Positions 42,467 to 51,651 of a stretch of DNA of 64,000 nt are shown here, in pieces. The notes below the pieces were generated by a model. The model ran no database searches, was not told the DNA's origin, and was given only the letters and a program-made list of their open reading frames with translations. The position numbers and the translations under genes were made by a program. The first letter of the stretch is position 1. Each line of letters opens with the position of its first letter. Origin of the DNA: RGIG3009 sp964390295 (GTDB lineage Bacteria > Bacillota > Clostridia > Oscillospirales > Acutalibacteraceae); the NCBI GenBank assembly GCA_964390295.1, contig CAYMHR010000004.1, forward strand, positions 7,253 through 71,252. Direction: 5' to 3'.

Positions 42467-43330
42467 ATGGAGCAACAAACGATACAATGGTTTCCGGGGC
42501 ACATGACACGGACGCGCCGTCGCATTGTCGATCGGCTTCCGTTGGTGGACCTGGTAGTGGAGATCATCGACGCCCGTATCCCGGTCAGCAGCCGCAACCC
42601 GGATTTGGACGGTATTGTAGCCGGTAAACCGCGGTTGGTCGTCATGAATAAGTCGGATATTGCCGACGAGGCGGCCACCAAGCAATGGCTGGCGTATTTT
42701 TCTTCGCAGGGGACACCGGCTCTGGCGGTGGACTGTAAGAGCGGTCGCGGTATTCAGAAATTCGTGTCCCTGTTGCGGGAACTGTTGAGTGATAAAATCG
42801 CCACGTGGGAGCAACGCGGCATGGCCAACCGCGCGATCCGCGTCATGGTGGTTGGAATTCCCAATTGCGGTAAATCTTCGTTTATCAACCGTATGGCACG
42901 CGGCGGCAAGGCCAAGGCCGAGGACCGTCCCGGTGTGACGCGGGATCAGCAGTGGTTTGTCATCGACGGCGGTGCACAGCTTCTGGATACTCCCGGCGTG
43001 CTGTGGCCGAAGTTTGAGGATCAGCAGGTGGCACTGCGGCTGGCCTTTACCGGTGCCATTCGCGACGAGGTGCTGGACAGCGAGGAGCTGGCGTGTAGCC
43101 TGCTGGAGATATTGCAACGTCAGTACGAGCCGCTGTTGCGCGCTCGCTATAAGCTGACCGAGGCTTTGCCGGATACCTCCTACGAGCTGTTGGAGCTGAT
43201 CGGTCGAAAGCGCGGTATGCTGATCTCCGGTGGCGAGGTCAATACCGAGCGGGCGGCGATCATGCTGCTGGATGAATTCCGCGGCGGAAAGCTGGGACGG
43301 CTCACGTTGGAGTTGCCTCCGCAGGAATAA
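42467..43330 (+). CDS. rbgA: Ribosome biogenesis GTPase RbgA (YlqF)
   Basis: Circularly permuted GTPase required for late 50S assembly. 287 residues. G-motif order is permuted: G4 (MNKSD) at about 65, then G1 (GIPNCGKSS) at about 128 and DTPGVLWPK (G3) at about 175. The N-terminal QWFPGHMTRTRR motif is the RbgA hallmark. Downstream of rplS in the usual order. Confidence 0.96.
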   Translation: MEQQTIQWFPGHMTRTRRRIVDRLPLVDLVVEIIDARIPVSSRNPDLDGIVAGKPRLVVMNKSDIADEAATKQWLAYFSSQGTPALAVDCKSGRGIQKFVSLLRELLSDKIATWEQRGMANRAIRVMVVGIPNCGKSSFINRMARGGKAKAEDRPGVTRDQQWFVIDGGAQLLDTPGVLWPKFEDQQVALRLAFTGAIRDEVLDSEELACSLLEILQRQYEPLLRARYKLTEALPDTSYELLELIGRKRGMLISGGEVNTERAAIMLLDEFRGGKLGRLTLELPPQE

Positions 43331-43345
43331 ACGTTAAACGGAAGG

Positions 43346-43912
43346 ATGGGAAGAGCTGTGCAGTCCAAGACCGAAGAAAAGATCAAAACGCAAAAATCGC
43401 TGTTTGAATGGGCGCAAACGATCTGCATTGCACTCATCGCGATCACCGTAATTTATACGTTTTTGGGGCGTATGGTCAACGTGGAGGGACATTCCATGGA
43501 AAACACGTTGACCCACGGCGAGCGGTTGTTGCTTTCCAGCATGCCGTATACGCCAGAGCACGGCGACATCGTGGTGATCAGTCGCGGCGAGGAGAAAACG
43601 CCTCTCATCAAGCGAGTCATCGGCTTGCCGGGTGACACGATCCGGATTGACGAAACGACCGGGCAGGTGTATCGCAACGGGGAGCTGCTGACAGAGCCTT
43701 ACGTGGTTGGAGAAACGGCAACGGAAAAGATGACGGGCGAGATTACCGTCCCGGAGGGAATGTTGTTCGTCATGGGAGACAATCGTGCGTCGGGCTGTTC
43801 ACTGGACAGCCGCACGTTCGGCTGTATCGCACAGGACGACGTGGTTGGCAAAACGGTGTTTCGCCTTCTGCCGCTTCAGCGCATGGGAGATTTGTATGAT
43901 GACGAATATTGA
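43346..43912 (+). CDS. lepB: Signal peptidase I
   Basis: Membrane-anchored Ser/Lys protease that removes signal peptides from secreted proteins. 188 residues. One N-terminal transmembrane helix (about 21-42), catalytic Ser50 in GHSMENTL, catalytic Lys89 in IKRVIGLPGD, and the GDNRASGCSLDSR box. A GTG at 43358 could be the start. Its end overlaps rnhB by about 17 bp. Confidence 0.94.
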   Translation: MGRAVQSKTEEKIKTQKSLFEWAQTICIALIAITVIYTFLGRMVNVEGHSMENTLTHGERLLLSSMPYTPEHGDIVVISRGEEKTPLIKRVIGLPGDTIRIDETTGQVYRNGELLTEPYVVGETATEKMTGEITVPEGMLFVMGDNRASGCSLDSRTFGCIAQDDVVGKTVFRLLPLQRMGDLYDDEY

Positions 43913-44498
43913 GTTTGACGAAGCCATCCGGCAGGAAGGCGTTTCACTTCTCTGCGGTGTAGATGAAGCCGGGCGCGGCCCACTGGCCGGTCCGGTGGTG
44001 GCGGCGGCCGTCATTTTGCGTCCCGACGCCATTCCGGAAGGCTTGAACGATTCCAAAAAGCTATCGGAAAAGAAGCGCGAGCTGCTGTTTGACGATATTT
44101 GCCGCTCAGCGCTGGCGTATCACATAGCTTCCGCGTCGGTGGAGGAGATCGAAGCCGTCAATATTTTGCAGGCGACCTATTTGGCGATGCAACGGGCGGT
44201 GGAAGGGCTGTCGGTGATACCGTCGTTGGTGCTGGTGGACGGCAATCGTTTGCCGCCGGCCTTGACGGTTCCGGCGCGCTTTGTGATTAAGGGCGACGCG
44301 CTCTCCGCTTCCATCGGCGCGGCCTCGATTTTGGCCAAAGTCAGCCGGGATCGCTGGATGCTGGAGCTGGATCGGCAGTATCCGGAATACGCCTTTGCCA
44401 AGCACAAGGGCTACGGAACGGCGTTGCATTACGAGCGGTTGCGCGAGTACGGCGCTTCGCCGGTTCATCGCCGGAGCTTTTTGAAAACCATGCATTAG
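43896..44498 (+). CDS. rnhB: Ribonuclease HII
   Basis: Degrades the RNA strand of RNA-DNA hybrids and removes single ribonucleotides from DNA. 200 residues from ATG 43896 (GGGAGA upstream; 43899 also possible). Active-site acidic residues are Asp23-Glu24 in LLCGVDEAGRGPLAGP and the Asp in LVDGN; KHKGYGTALHYE lies near the C-terminus. Overlaps lepB. Confidence 0.96.
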   Translation: MMTNIEFDEAIRQEGVSLLCGVDEAGRGPLAGPVVAAAVILRPDAIPEGLNDSKKLSEKKRELLFDDICRSALAYHIASASVEEIEAVNILQATYLAMQRAVEGLSVIPSLVLVDGNRLPPALTVPARFVIKGDALSASIGAASILAKVSRDRWMLELDRQYPEYAFAKHKGYGTALHYERLREYGASPVHRRSFLKTMH

Positions 44499-44509
44499 GA
44501 GGAACAACG

Positions 44510-44875
44510 GTGGCTGGGTTGTCCAAAGGAGCGGCCGGCGAGGTGCTGGCGGCTCGTTACTTGCGCGATCAGGGTTACGATATTTTGGGTGCGAATTACC
44601 ATAGCCGCTTCGGTGAGATCGACATAATTGCGGCCGACGATACGTATATTGTGTTTGCAGAGGTCAAATGTCGTTCTCAAAACTCCTATTATGCACCGCG
44701 CGAAGCGGTGACGGCGGCCAAGCAACAGCGCATTATCAAAACGGCGTTGTTGTACCTGGCGGAATATCCACAAAACCGTCAACCGCGCTTTGACGTCATC
44801 GAGATTGTGACGGCACCCGGAGAAGCGATGAAGCCGATCTCCTTACAGCATTTGAAGAACGCATACGGCTGTTGA
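44510..44875 (+). CDS. YraN / UPF0102 family protein
   Basis: 121 residues starting at GTG 44510 after AGGAGG. It has an endonuclease-like fold of the restriction-enzyme superfamily: GAAGEVLAARYLRDQGY, FGEIDIIAADDTYIVFAEVKCRS (putative active site E-x-D...E-V-K) and the C-terminal RFDVIEIVT. Function unproven; proximity to rnhB is common and suggests nucleic-acid metabolism. Confidence 0.9.
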   Translation: MAGLSKGAAGEVLAARYLRDQGYDILGANYHSRFGEIDIIAADDTYIVFAEVKCRSQNSYYAPREAVTAAKQQRIIKTALLYLAEYPQNRQPRFDVIEIVTAPGEAMKPISLQHLKNAYGC

Positions 44876-44905
44876 CCTTCTGTAGTTTACGTCGGAGGCG
44901 AGCTT

Positions 44906-45847
44906 GTGCGATTGTTCGATATGCACTGCGATACCTTGTCTGCTTGCTATCATGCCGGAGCCACGTTATGTAGTAACGACCGGCACATCGACCTGTGCCG
45001 TGGGCGGCAATATCGCCCCTGGTGTCAGGTCTTTTCCGCTTTTATCCCGGATTCCTTGCGTGGCAGAGCCGCCTTTCGGTACGTCTGTCGCTTGCTTGCG
45101 TTTGCGCGGGAGCAGGAAAAGCGGTTTCCGCAGCAGCTGTTGCTGGTCAATGATGTCGCCCAAATGGAGGCGGCGATCCGTTCCGGACGCTGTGCCGGTC
45201 TGTTGGCGGTGGAGGGCGGAGCGGCGCTGGCCGGAAAACTGCGGCACGTGGCTTCGTTGGCGGCACGCGGCGTTCGCGTTATGACGCTAACGTGGAACGG
45301 CGACAACGAGCTGGGACACGGCTGCCTGTCGCCAAGTCGGGAAGGACTGACGCCGTTTGGCCGTCAGGTGGTGCGCGAGCTGTGCCGATGCGGCATCGTT
45401 CCCGACGTTTCACACTTGAATGAGGCCGGTTTTTGGGACGTGGCCACGTTGTCCGATCGACCGTTTATCGCCAGCCATTCGTTGTCCGGAACGGTGCATG
45501 GGCATCCGCGCAATTTGAGCGATGCACAATTTAAGGAACTGCGGCGGCGCGGCGGTTTGGTGGGCATTTCGCTGTGCACCGAGCAGCTCGGCGGCACCGA
45601 TTTCGAGACCGTATATCGACACATTTCGCATTATTTGTCGCTGGACGGCGATTCCACGGTGGCTTTCGGCGGAGACTGGGATGGCACCACCTTGCCGGAT
45701 GACTGGAACGGTATCGACGCTGTGGTGAGCTTGGCCGAATATTTGTCGGGAAAAGGCCTGTCGGATGCGCTGCTGGATCGGATATTTTTCAAAAACGCCT
45801 TTGATTTTTTCTCTTCTACTTTACAACCGGGCGGAAATGAAGTATAA
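44906..45847 (+). CDS. Membrane dipeptidase-family (M19) dipeptidase
   Basis: Zinc dipeptidase of the amidohydrolase superfamily, 313 residues from GTG 44906 (GAGGCGAG upstream). Metal ligands are in FDMHCDT, AVEGG (bridging Glu), DVSHLNEAG and ASHSLSG; GGDWDGT lies near the C-terminus. Family members hydrolyse dipeptides, including some D-residue-containing ones; it lacks a signal peptide, so it is probably cytosolic. Confidence 0.9.
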   Translation: MRLFDMHCDTLSACYHAGATLCSNDRHIDLCRGRQYRPWCQVFSAFIPDSLRGRAAFRYVCRLLAFAREQEKRFPQQLLLVNDVAQMEAAIRSGRCAGLLAVEGGAALAGKLRHVASLAARGVRVMTLTWNGDNELGHGCLSPSREGLTPFGRQVVRELCRCGIVPDVSHLNEAGFWDVATLSDRPFIASHSLSGTVHGHPRNLSDAQFKELRRRGGLVGISLCTEQLGGTDFETVYRHISHYLSLDGDSTVAFGGDWDGTTLPDDWNGIDAVVSLAEYLSGKGLSDALLDRIFFKNAFDFFSSTLQPGGNEV

Positions 45848-45848
45848 T
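45820..45848 (+). promoter_or_regulatory. Promoter of thrC inside the 3' end of the dipeptidase gene
   Basis: TTTACA (45820-45825), 17-bp spacer, TATAAT (45843-45848). Confidence 0.75.
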
Positions 45849-45896
45849 TTAAGTTAATCTTTTTGAAATTTTCAAAGTAAGGCGAGGTCAATAGCT

Positions 45897-47387
45897 ATGA
45901 TGTATACCAGCACACGGGATCATTCGGTACATACCACGGCGGCACAGGCGATTACGCAGGGCATTTCCGCGGACGGCGGTTTGTTCGTTCCGGAATCGTT
46001 GCCGACAATCTCCGGGGACGAGCTGTCCGCCATGACGTCGAAAACCTACACGGAACGCGCCGTGACCGTGCTGTCTCGTTTTCTTACTGATTTTTCCGAA
46101 GCTGAGGTCTCGGAGTGTGCAGAAGCGGCATACGGGACCGGGCGTTTTCTGGCACCGGAGGTGGCGCCGGTGCACACCTTGAAGGGCGGCGTTCATCTGC
46201 TGGAGCTGTGGCACGGGCCGACCTGCGCTTTCAAGGATATGGCGTTGCAAATTTTGCCGCATTTGATGCGCGTGTCGGCGCAAAAAACCTCCGACGGCAA
46301 GGAAATCGTGATTTTGGTAGCCACTTCGGGCGATACCGGCAAGGCGGCATTGGAAGGCTTCCGCGATGCGCCGCATACGCGAATTTTGGTTTTCTATCCC
46401 GAAAACGGCGTTAGTCCGATGCAAAAGCTGCAGATGACGACACAACAGGGCAACAACGTCGGCGTTTGTGCCATTCGCGGCAACTTCGACGACGCACAAA
46501 GCGGCGTGAAATCCATCTTTACCGATCCTGCCATGCGGGACAAGCTGGCACAACGGGGTCAGGCTTTTTCTTCTGCCAACTCCATCAACTGGGGCCGTTT
46601 GGTTCCGCAGATCGTATATTATTTTTCGGCCTATTGCGATTTGGTCGCCCAAGGCACCATCGCCCTTGGCGATTCGGTCAACGTAGCGGTTCCCACGGGA
46701 AATTTCGGCAATATTTTGGCGGCGTATTATGCTCGTGAAATGGGCTTGCCGATTGCCCGCCTGATCTGCGCTTCCAACTGCAACAACGTGCTGACGGATT
46801 TCATTCGCACCGGCGTGTACGATCGTCAGCGTGCGTTCCATACAACGATTTCTCCGTCCATGGACATTTTGATTTCCTCCAACCTGGAACGGTTGCTGTT
46901 CCACCTGTCCGGCGGCGACACCGGCCTGATTGCCGACTTGATGAACCAGCTCGGTACCACCGGCCGTTACGTCGTCCCGGCTCCTCTGCTGGCAAAAATC
47001 CAGGCAATGTTTTCAGCGGGCTGGTGCGATGACGAAAGCACGTTGGCAACCATTCGCCGCACGTTTGATGAACAGGCGTATTTGTGCGATACGCACACGG
47101 CAGTTGCCGTATCGGTGTGCGAGGAATATCGCCGTGAAACCGGCGATCGCAAGCCGGTAATCGTGGCGTCAACGGCTGATCCGTACAAATTCTCTGCCAG
47201 CGTTCTTCGCGCTTTTGGCGAGGAGAACCCGGCGGAAGACGAATTTGACAAGGTGGAGCATCTCCATCGCCTGACCGGTGCACCGATCCCGCCGTCTCTG
47301 GCGGTACTGCGCGGACAGCAGCCGCGCTTTAATCAGGTTTGCAGTCGCGAAACGATGGAAGAAACCGTGGAAGCAATGCTGAAATAA
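45897..47387 (+). CDS. thrC: Threonine synthase
   Basis: PLP enzyme converting O-phosphohomoserine to L-threonine. 496 residues, the class-I (long) type. PLP lysine Lys113 is in PTCAFKDMAL; ATSGDTGKAALEG and VPTGNFGNI are phosphate-binding segments; VASTADPYKF is near the C-terminus. It is preceded by GGCGAGG and its own promoter. thrB and hom are not adjacent. Confidence 0.95.
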   Translation: MMYTSTRDHSVHTTAAQAITQGISADGGLFVPESLPTISGDELSAMTSKTYTERAVTVLSRFLTDFSEAEVSECAEAAYGTGRFLAPEVAPVHTLKGGVHLLELWHGPTCAFKDMALQILPHLMRVSAQKTSDGKEIVILVATSGDTGKAALEGFRDAPHTRILVFYPENGVSPMQKLQMTTQQGNNVGVCAIRGNFDDAQSGVKSIFTDPAMRDKLAQRGQAFSSANSINWGRLVPQIVYYFSAYCDLVAQGTIALGDSVNVAVPTGNFGNILAAYYAREMGLPIARLICASNCNNVLTDFIRTGVYDRQRAFHTTISPSMDILISSNLERLLFHLSGGDTGLIADLMNQLGTTGRYVVPAPLLAKIQAMFSAGWCDDESTLATIRRTFDEQAYLCDTHTAVAVSVCEEYRRETGDRKPVIVASTADPYKFSASVLRAFGEENPAEDEFDKVEHLHRLTGAPIPPSLAVLRGQQPRFNQVCSRETMEETVEAMLK

Positions 47388-47400
47388 GCGAGGTGGCGGT

Positions 47401-48093
47401 GTGGCATTATTTGCGTTGTCCGACCCTCATTTATCACTGGCCGCCGATAAATCCATGACGGTTTTTCGCGGCTGGGACGATTACGTGGTGCGTCTGGAAA
47501 AGAATTGGCGCGCTCTGGTGCAGCCGCAGGATACCGTGGTGCTTGCCGGGGATATTTCGTGGGCCATGGCGCTGGAGGATACGTTGGCCGATTTTGCGTT
47601 TTTACACTCTTTGCCGGGGCGTAAGCTGTTGCTGAAGGGCAATCATGACTATTGGTGGTGCACGCGCCGCAAAATGGATTGCTTTTTGCAGGAGCACGGC
47701 TTGGATTCACTGACCATCGTGCATAACGATGCGGTCACGGTAGACGGTCGCTTTGCCGTTTGCGGTACGCGCGGCTGGTTTTACGACGATAGCGAGCCGG
47801 ATAATGCCAAAATCCTGCGGCGGGAAGCGGCACGCTTGCAAATGTCGCTGGATGCGGCTGTGGCAACCGGCTTGGAGCCGATCGTATTTCTGCATTATCC
47901 GCCGTTGCTTGACGGGCATGAGTGTACCGAACTGTTGCAGGTTTTGCAGGGAACGCCGGTGCGCCGTTGCTACTACGGGCATCTGCATGGTGCCGGAATC
48001 CGGCAGGCGTTTCAGGGCGAGTGGCAGGGAATACGGTTCTATTTGACCTCGTGTGACGCACTTTCCTTTTGCCCTCTTCTTATTCCGGACTAA
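47401..48093 (+). CDS. Calcineurin-like metallophosphoesterase
   Basis: 230 residues starting at GTG 47401, 13 bp after thrC. Metal motifs: SDPHLSL, GDISWAM, GNHDYWW, the His of FLHYPPLL and the C-terminal GHLHG. Related to the widespread YmdB-like/UPF clostridial cytosolic phosphoesterases. Substrate unknown. Confidence 0.88.
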   Translation: MALFALSDPHLSLAADKSMTVFRGWDDYVVRLEKNWRALVQPQDTVVLAGDISWAMALEDTLADFAFLHSLPGRKLLLKGNHDYWWCTRRKMDCFLQEHGLDSLTIVHNDAVTVDGRFAVCGTRGWFYDDSEPDNAKILRREAARLQMSLDAAVATGLEPIVFLHYPPLLDGHECTELLQVLQGTPVRRCYYGHLHGAGIRQAFQGEWQGIRFYLTSCDALSFCPLLIPD

Positions 48094-48143
48094 AAACTTT
48101 AGAAAACGGCTGAAATACAAAAAATATAGTGGAATTTTTCAGC

Positions 48144-48160
48144 ATACTGTGATATAATAG
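48144..48160 (+). promoter_or_regulatory. Extended -10 promoter upstream of tig
   Basis: TGTGATATAAT has an extended -10 with TATAAT at 48153-48158. The position expected for the -35 (TGGAAT) is poor. Confidence 0.5.
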
Positions 48161-48223
48161 CTTGTATTTATAATACACTGCTTTGGTATTTTAAGGATTT
48201 TCAAATCATAGGAGGCAACAATC

Positions 48224-49540
48224 ATGGCATTGAAGCAGGCAAACAAAGTAGAAACCAACCGTGTCGAGCTGGAGATCGAGGTCGGCGCAGAAGCGTTTGA
48301 GGCGGCTGTTCAGGCGGCGTATCGCAAGAACGTCGGCAAGGTCAATGTTCCCGGCTTCCGCAAGGGCAAGGCTCCCCGCGCAATCGTGGAAAAGCTGTAC
48401 GGCACCGGCGTATTTTACGAGGATGCGATCAACGATCTGTATCCCACCGCGCTGGACGAAGCGATCCGCGAGTCCGGTTACGAATACGTGGAAGACAAGG
48501 TCGATCTGGACGTTGTCTCTGTCGGTGCCGAGGGCCTGTGCTTTAAGGCGGTGATTACCGTCAAGCCGGAAATCGAGGTCACCGAGTACAAGGGGCTGAA
48601 AGCAAAGAAGAAGTCCGTTTCCGTGAAAGAAGATGAAATCAAGGTGGAGCTGGATAAGCTGTTGGATCGCAACTCCCGTTTGATCACGGTTGAGGATCGC
48701 GCCGCTGCCGAAGGCGACACCGTGGTGTTCGACTTTGACGGCTACGTGGACGGCGTGGCCTTTGAAGGCGGCAAGGCGGAAAACCACACGCTGGTGCTTG
48801 GTTCCGGTCAGTTTATCCCCGGCTTCGAGGATCAGATCGTCGGCAAAAAGCCGGAGGAAGCCTTCGACGTCAACGTGACCTTCCCGGAAGAGTATCACGT
48901 GGCGGAGCTCGCCGGCAAGCCGGCTGTTTTCAAGTGCCTGTTGCACGAGATCAAGACCAAGGAGCTGCCGGAGCTGAACGACGATTTTGCCAAGGATTGC
49001 AGTGAGTTCGACACGCTGGAAGCGCTGAAGGCGGACGTTAAGGCGACGCTGAAGCATCAAAAGGAGCACGCTGCTGACGAAGCGTTTGAAGTGGAGCTGA
49101 TGGATCAGCTGTGCAACAATGTTCAGGGTGAAATTCCGAACGCAATGTACGAAAACCGCATCAACGAAAGCGTACAGGATTTCAGCTATCGTCTGCAGAT
49201 GCAGGGCTTGGATATGGACACCTATCTGAAGTACACCGGCATGGACGTCGAGAACTTCCGCAACGGCTTCCGTGAGCAGGCGGAGCGCTCCGTTAAGGTG
49301 CGTTTGGCGCTGGAAAAGATCGCGGCGCTGGAAAATCTGGCTCCGACCGACGAAGAGATTGAGGCCGAATTCCAGAAGTATGCCGACCAGTACTCCATGG
49401 AGCTGGATAAAATCAAATCTCTGATCCCGGAAGCCAGTATTCGCGGTGATCTGGCTGTGGCGCAGGCGATGGATTTGGTCAAGGCCAATGCCGTGGCTCC
49501 GACCAAAGCAAAAGCCAAAAAAGAGGAAAAAGAGGATTAA
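48224..49540 (+). CDS. tig: Trigger factor
   Basis: Ribosome-associated chaperone and peptidyl-prolyl isomerase that binds nascent chains next to L23. 438 residues: N-terminal ribosome-binding domain (about 1-115, signature GFRKGKAPRAIVEKLYG), an FKBP-type PPIase (about 155-240, DTVVFDFDGYVDGV) and a C-terminal helical chaperone domain; the end is Lys/Glu-rich. It heads the tig-clpP-clpX-lon cluster, the classic proteostasis order. Confidence 0.97.
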   Translation: MALKQANKVETNRVELEIEVGAEAFEAAVQAAYRKNVGKVNVPGFRKGKAPRAIVEKLYGTGVFYEDAINDLYPTALDEAIRESGYEYVEDKVDLDVVSVGAEGLCFKAVITVKPEIEVTEYKGLKAKKKSVSVKEDEIKVELDKLLDRNSRLITVEDRAAAEGDTVVFDFDGYVDGVAFEGGKAENHTLVLGSGQFIPGFEDQIVGKKPEEAFDVNVTFPEEYHVAELAGKPAVFKCLLHEIKTKELPELNDDFAKDCSEFDTLEALKADVKATLKHQKEHAADEAFEVELMDQLCNNVQGEIPNAMYENRINESVQDFSYRLQMQGLDMDTYLKYTGMDVENFRNGFREQAERSVKVRLALEKIAALENLAPTDEEIEAEFQKYADQYSMELDKIKSLIPEASIRGDLAVAQAMDLVKANAVAPTKAKAKKEEKED

Positions 49541-49595
49541 GTCCTTTTTACCTGTCTATATTATTTAGAGGCAATACCGAGAAAGGATGAGTGCT

Positions 49596-50183
49596 ATGAG
49601 CAGTTTGGTGCCTTACGTAGTCGAGCAGACCGGTCGTGGTGAACGTAGCTACGATATTTTCTCCCGTCTGCTGAACGATCGTATTATTATGCTGTCGGAC
49701 GAGGTAAACGATGCGACGGCCTCGTTGGTGGTGGCGCAGCTTCTGTATTTGGAGGGGCAGGACCCCGACAAAGACGTCCACTTGTATATCAATTCTCCCG
49801 GCGGCTCCATTTCCGCGGGTATGGCGATTTACGATACCATGCAGTTTATCAAATGCGACGTATCCACCATCTGTATCGGTATGGCGGCAAGTATGGGATC
49901 GTTTCTGCTGGCGGCCGGTACCAAGGGCAAGCGCTTGGCACTGCCCAACAGCGAGATCATGATTCACCAGCCGCTCGGTGGTGCACAGGGCCAGGCCAGC
50001 GATATTAAGATTCAGGCTGAGCACATTCTGTTCATCCGCAATCGTATGAACAGCCTGCTGGCACAAATGACCGGGCAATCCTTAAAGGTGATTGAAAAGG
50101 ATACGGATCGTGACAATTGGATGACGGCGGAGGATGCCGTCAAGTACGGTTTGATCGATAAGGTGATTGAAAAGCGCGCCTGA
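49596..50183 (+). CDS. clpP: ATP-dependent Clp protease proteolytic subunit
   Basis: Serine peptidase that forms the 14-mer chamber of the Clp protease. 195 residues from ATG 49596 (AGAAAGG 9 bases before; ATG 49587 would be too close). The catalytic triad is Ser99 in MAASMGSF, His124 in IMIHQPLGG and Asp in EKDTDRDNWM (about 174). It precedes clpX. Confidence 0.97.
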   Translation: MSSLVPYVVEQTGRGERSYDIFSRLLNDRIIMLSDEVNDATASLVVAQLLYLEGQDPDKDVHLYINSPGGSISAGMAIYDTMQFIKCDVSTICIGMAASMGSFLLAAGTKGKRLALPNSEIMIHQPLGGAQGQASDIKIQAEHILFIRNRMNSLLAQMTGQSLKVIEKDTDRDNWMTAEDAVKYGLIDKVIEKRA

Positions 50184-50223
50184 TCGACCGGATCATTCTA
50201 ACGTTACTGAGAGGATATGACAC

Positions 50224-51528
50224 ATGCCGAAAAACGACGAAACTCGTTCGATTTGTTGCTCTTTTTGCGGAAAAGCGCAGGAAGAAGTCTATCGCCTGAT
50301 TGCCGGCCCCGGCGTTTATATCTGCAACGAATGTATTGAGCTGTGCATGGATATTTTGGAGGATGGGTCCCATTTTTCCAACAAGCATTCCTTGGACGGC
50401 GAGGCATCGTTTACGTTACCCACGCCTCAAGAGCTGAAACAATCTCTGGATGAGTACGTGATTGGGCAGGATGCCGCCAAGGTGACGCTGTCGGTCGCGG
50501 TGTATAATCATTACAAGCGCATTTTCATGCAAAAGCAAAGCGACGTGGAGATCGGCAAGAGCAACGTGTTGTTGCTGGGCCCTACCGGCGTCGGTAAAAC
50601 GGCGTTGGCACAAACGCTGGCAAAGACCTTAAACGTTCCTTTTGCGATTGCCGATGCCACGACCTTGACAGAGGCCGGTTACGTCGGTGAGGACGTGGAA
50701 AACATTTTGTTGCGTCTGATTCAGGCGGCAGAGGGCAACGTGGAGCGCGCCCAACGCGGGATCATCTATATCGACGAAATCGATAAGGTGGCGCGTCGCA
50801 GTGAAAACCCTTCCATTACGAGGGATGTCAGCGGCGAAGGCGTGCAGCAGGCTTTGCTGAAAATTCTGGAAGGCACCGTTTCCAACGTGCCTCCGAACGG
50901 CGGACGCAAGCATCCGCAGCAGGAGTTTATTCAGATTGATACCAGCAACATTTTGTTTATCCTCGGCGGTGCCTTCGACGGCATTGAAAAGATCGTAGAA
51001 AAGCGCATTTCTTCCGGTGCCATGGGCTTTGGAAACGAAGTAAAGTCCAAAAAGGATTTGGATCAGGGTGAGATGTATCGCCAGGTCGTTCCGCAGGATT
51101 TGATCAAATTTGGGCTGATTCCCGAATTGGTGGGACGTATGCCGGTGATTACGGCGTTGCAACCGCTGGACGTGGACGCGCTGATCCAAATTCTCAGCAA
51201 GCCGCGCAGCGCGTTGCTCAAGCAGTATACCAGCTTGCTGAACATGGACGGCGTCGAGCTTGTTTTTGAACCGGATGCGCTGGCGGCGGTAGCCGAAGAA
51301 ACGCTGAAGCGGAATACCGGTGCTCGCGGTTTGCGCTCGGTTATGGAGGAAGTGCTGACCAAGCTGATGTTTGATCTGCCTACCGACTACACGGTAGAAA
51401 AGGTTGTCATCACACGCGATTGCGTGCTGAATGGCGCCGCGCCGGAGCTGGTTAAGAATCCGGATAAAAAGCCGACTCGCATTAGAACGCCGGGAAAAAA
51501 AGCACCCCGACGCAAGGTGACGGCATAA
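50224..51528 (+). CDS. clpX: ATP-dependent Clp protease ATP-binding subunit ClpX
   Basis: AAA+ unfoldase that feeds ClpP. 434 residues. An N-terminal C4 zinc-binding domain has CSFCGKAQ and ICNECIEL; Walker A GPTGVGKTALAQTLAK is at about 119-134; Walker B IIYIDEIDK follows; a sensor-2 region contains NTGARGLRS. The C-terminus is very basic (KAPRRKVTA). Confidence 0.97.
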   Translation: MPKNDETRSICCSFCGKAQEEVYRLIAGPGVYICNECIELCMDILEDGSHFSNKHSLDGEASFTLPTPQELKQSLDEYVIGQDAAKVTLSVAVYNHYKRIFMQKQSDVEIGKSNVLLLGPTGVGKTALAQTLAKTLNVPFAIADATTLTEAGYVGEDVENILLRLIQAAEGNVERAQRGIIYIDEIDKVARRSENPSITRDVSGEGVQQALLKILEGTVSNVPPNGGRKHPQQEFIQIDTSNILFILGGAFDGIEKIVEKRISSGAMGFGNEVKSKKDLDQGEMYRQVVPQDLIKFGLIPELVGRMPVITALQPLDVDALIQILSKPRSALLKQYTSLLNMDGVELVFEPDALAAVAEETLKRNTGARGLRSVMEEVLTKLMFDLPTDYTVEKVVITRDCVLNGAAPELVKNPDKKPTRIRTPGKKAPRRKVTA

Positions 51529-51543
51529 CCAATGATAAGAAAG

Positions 51544-51587
51544 GTCAGCAACAGACCGCAGGAATGCGACCGGTTGCTGGCTTTTCG
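51544..51587 (+). terminator. Imperfect terminator between clpX and lon
   Basis: GTCAGCAAC (51544-51552) / GTTGCTGGC (51573-51581) outer stem with an internal loop, followed by TTTTCG. It probably limits read-through into lon. Confidence 0.6.
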
Positions 51588-51651
51588 CAATCGCAAGCGG
51601 CACGGCCGCGTTTGACATTCAGCGGATGCTGAAAGCACAGGAGTGAACAAC

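Noticed and set aside
51600..51640. TTGACA (51612-51617) as the -35 of a lon promoter, with inverted repeat TTCAGC-N4-GCTGAA (51618-51633)
   Set aside because: The sequence 17 bp downstream (GCACAG) is not a -10 box; the repeat is short and may be coincidental. It might still be a regulator site.
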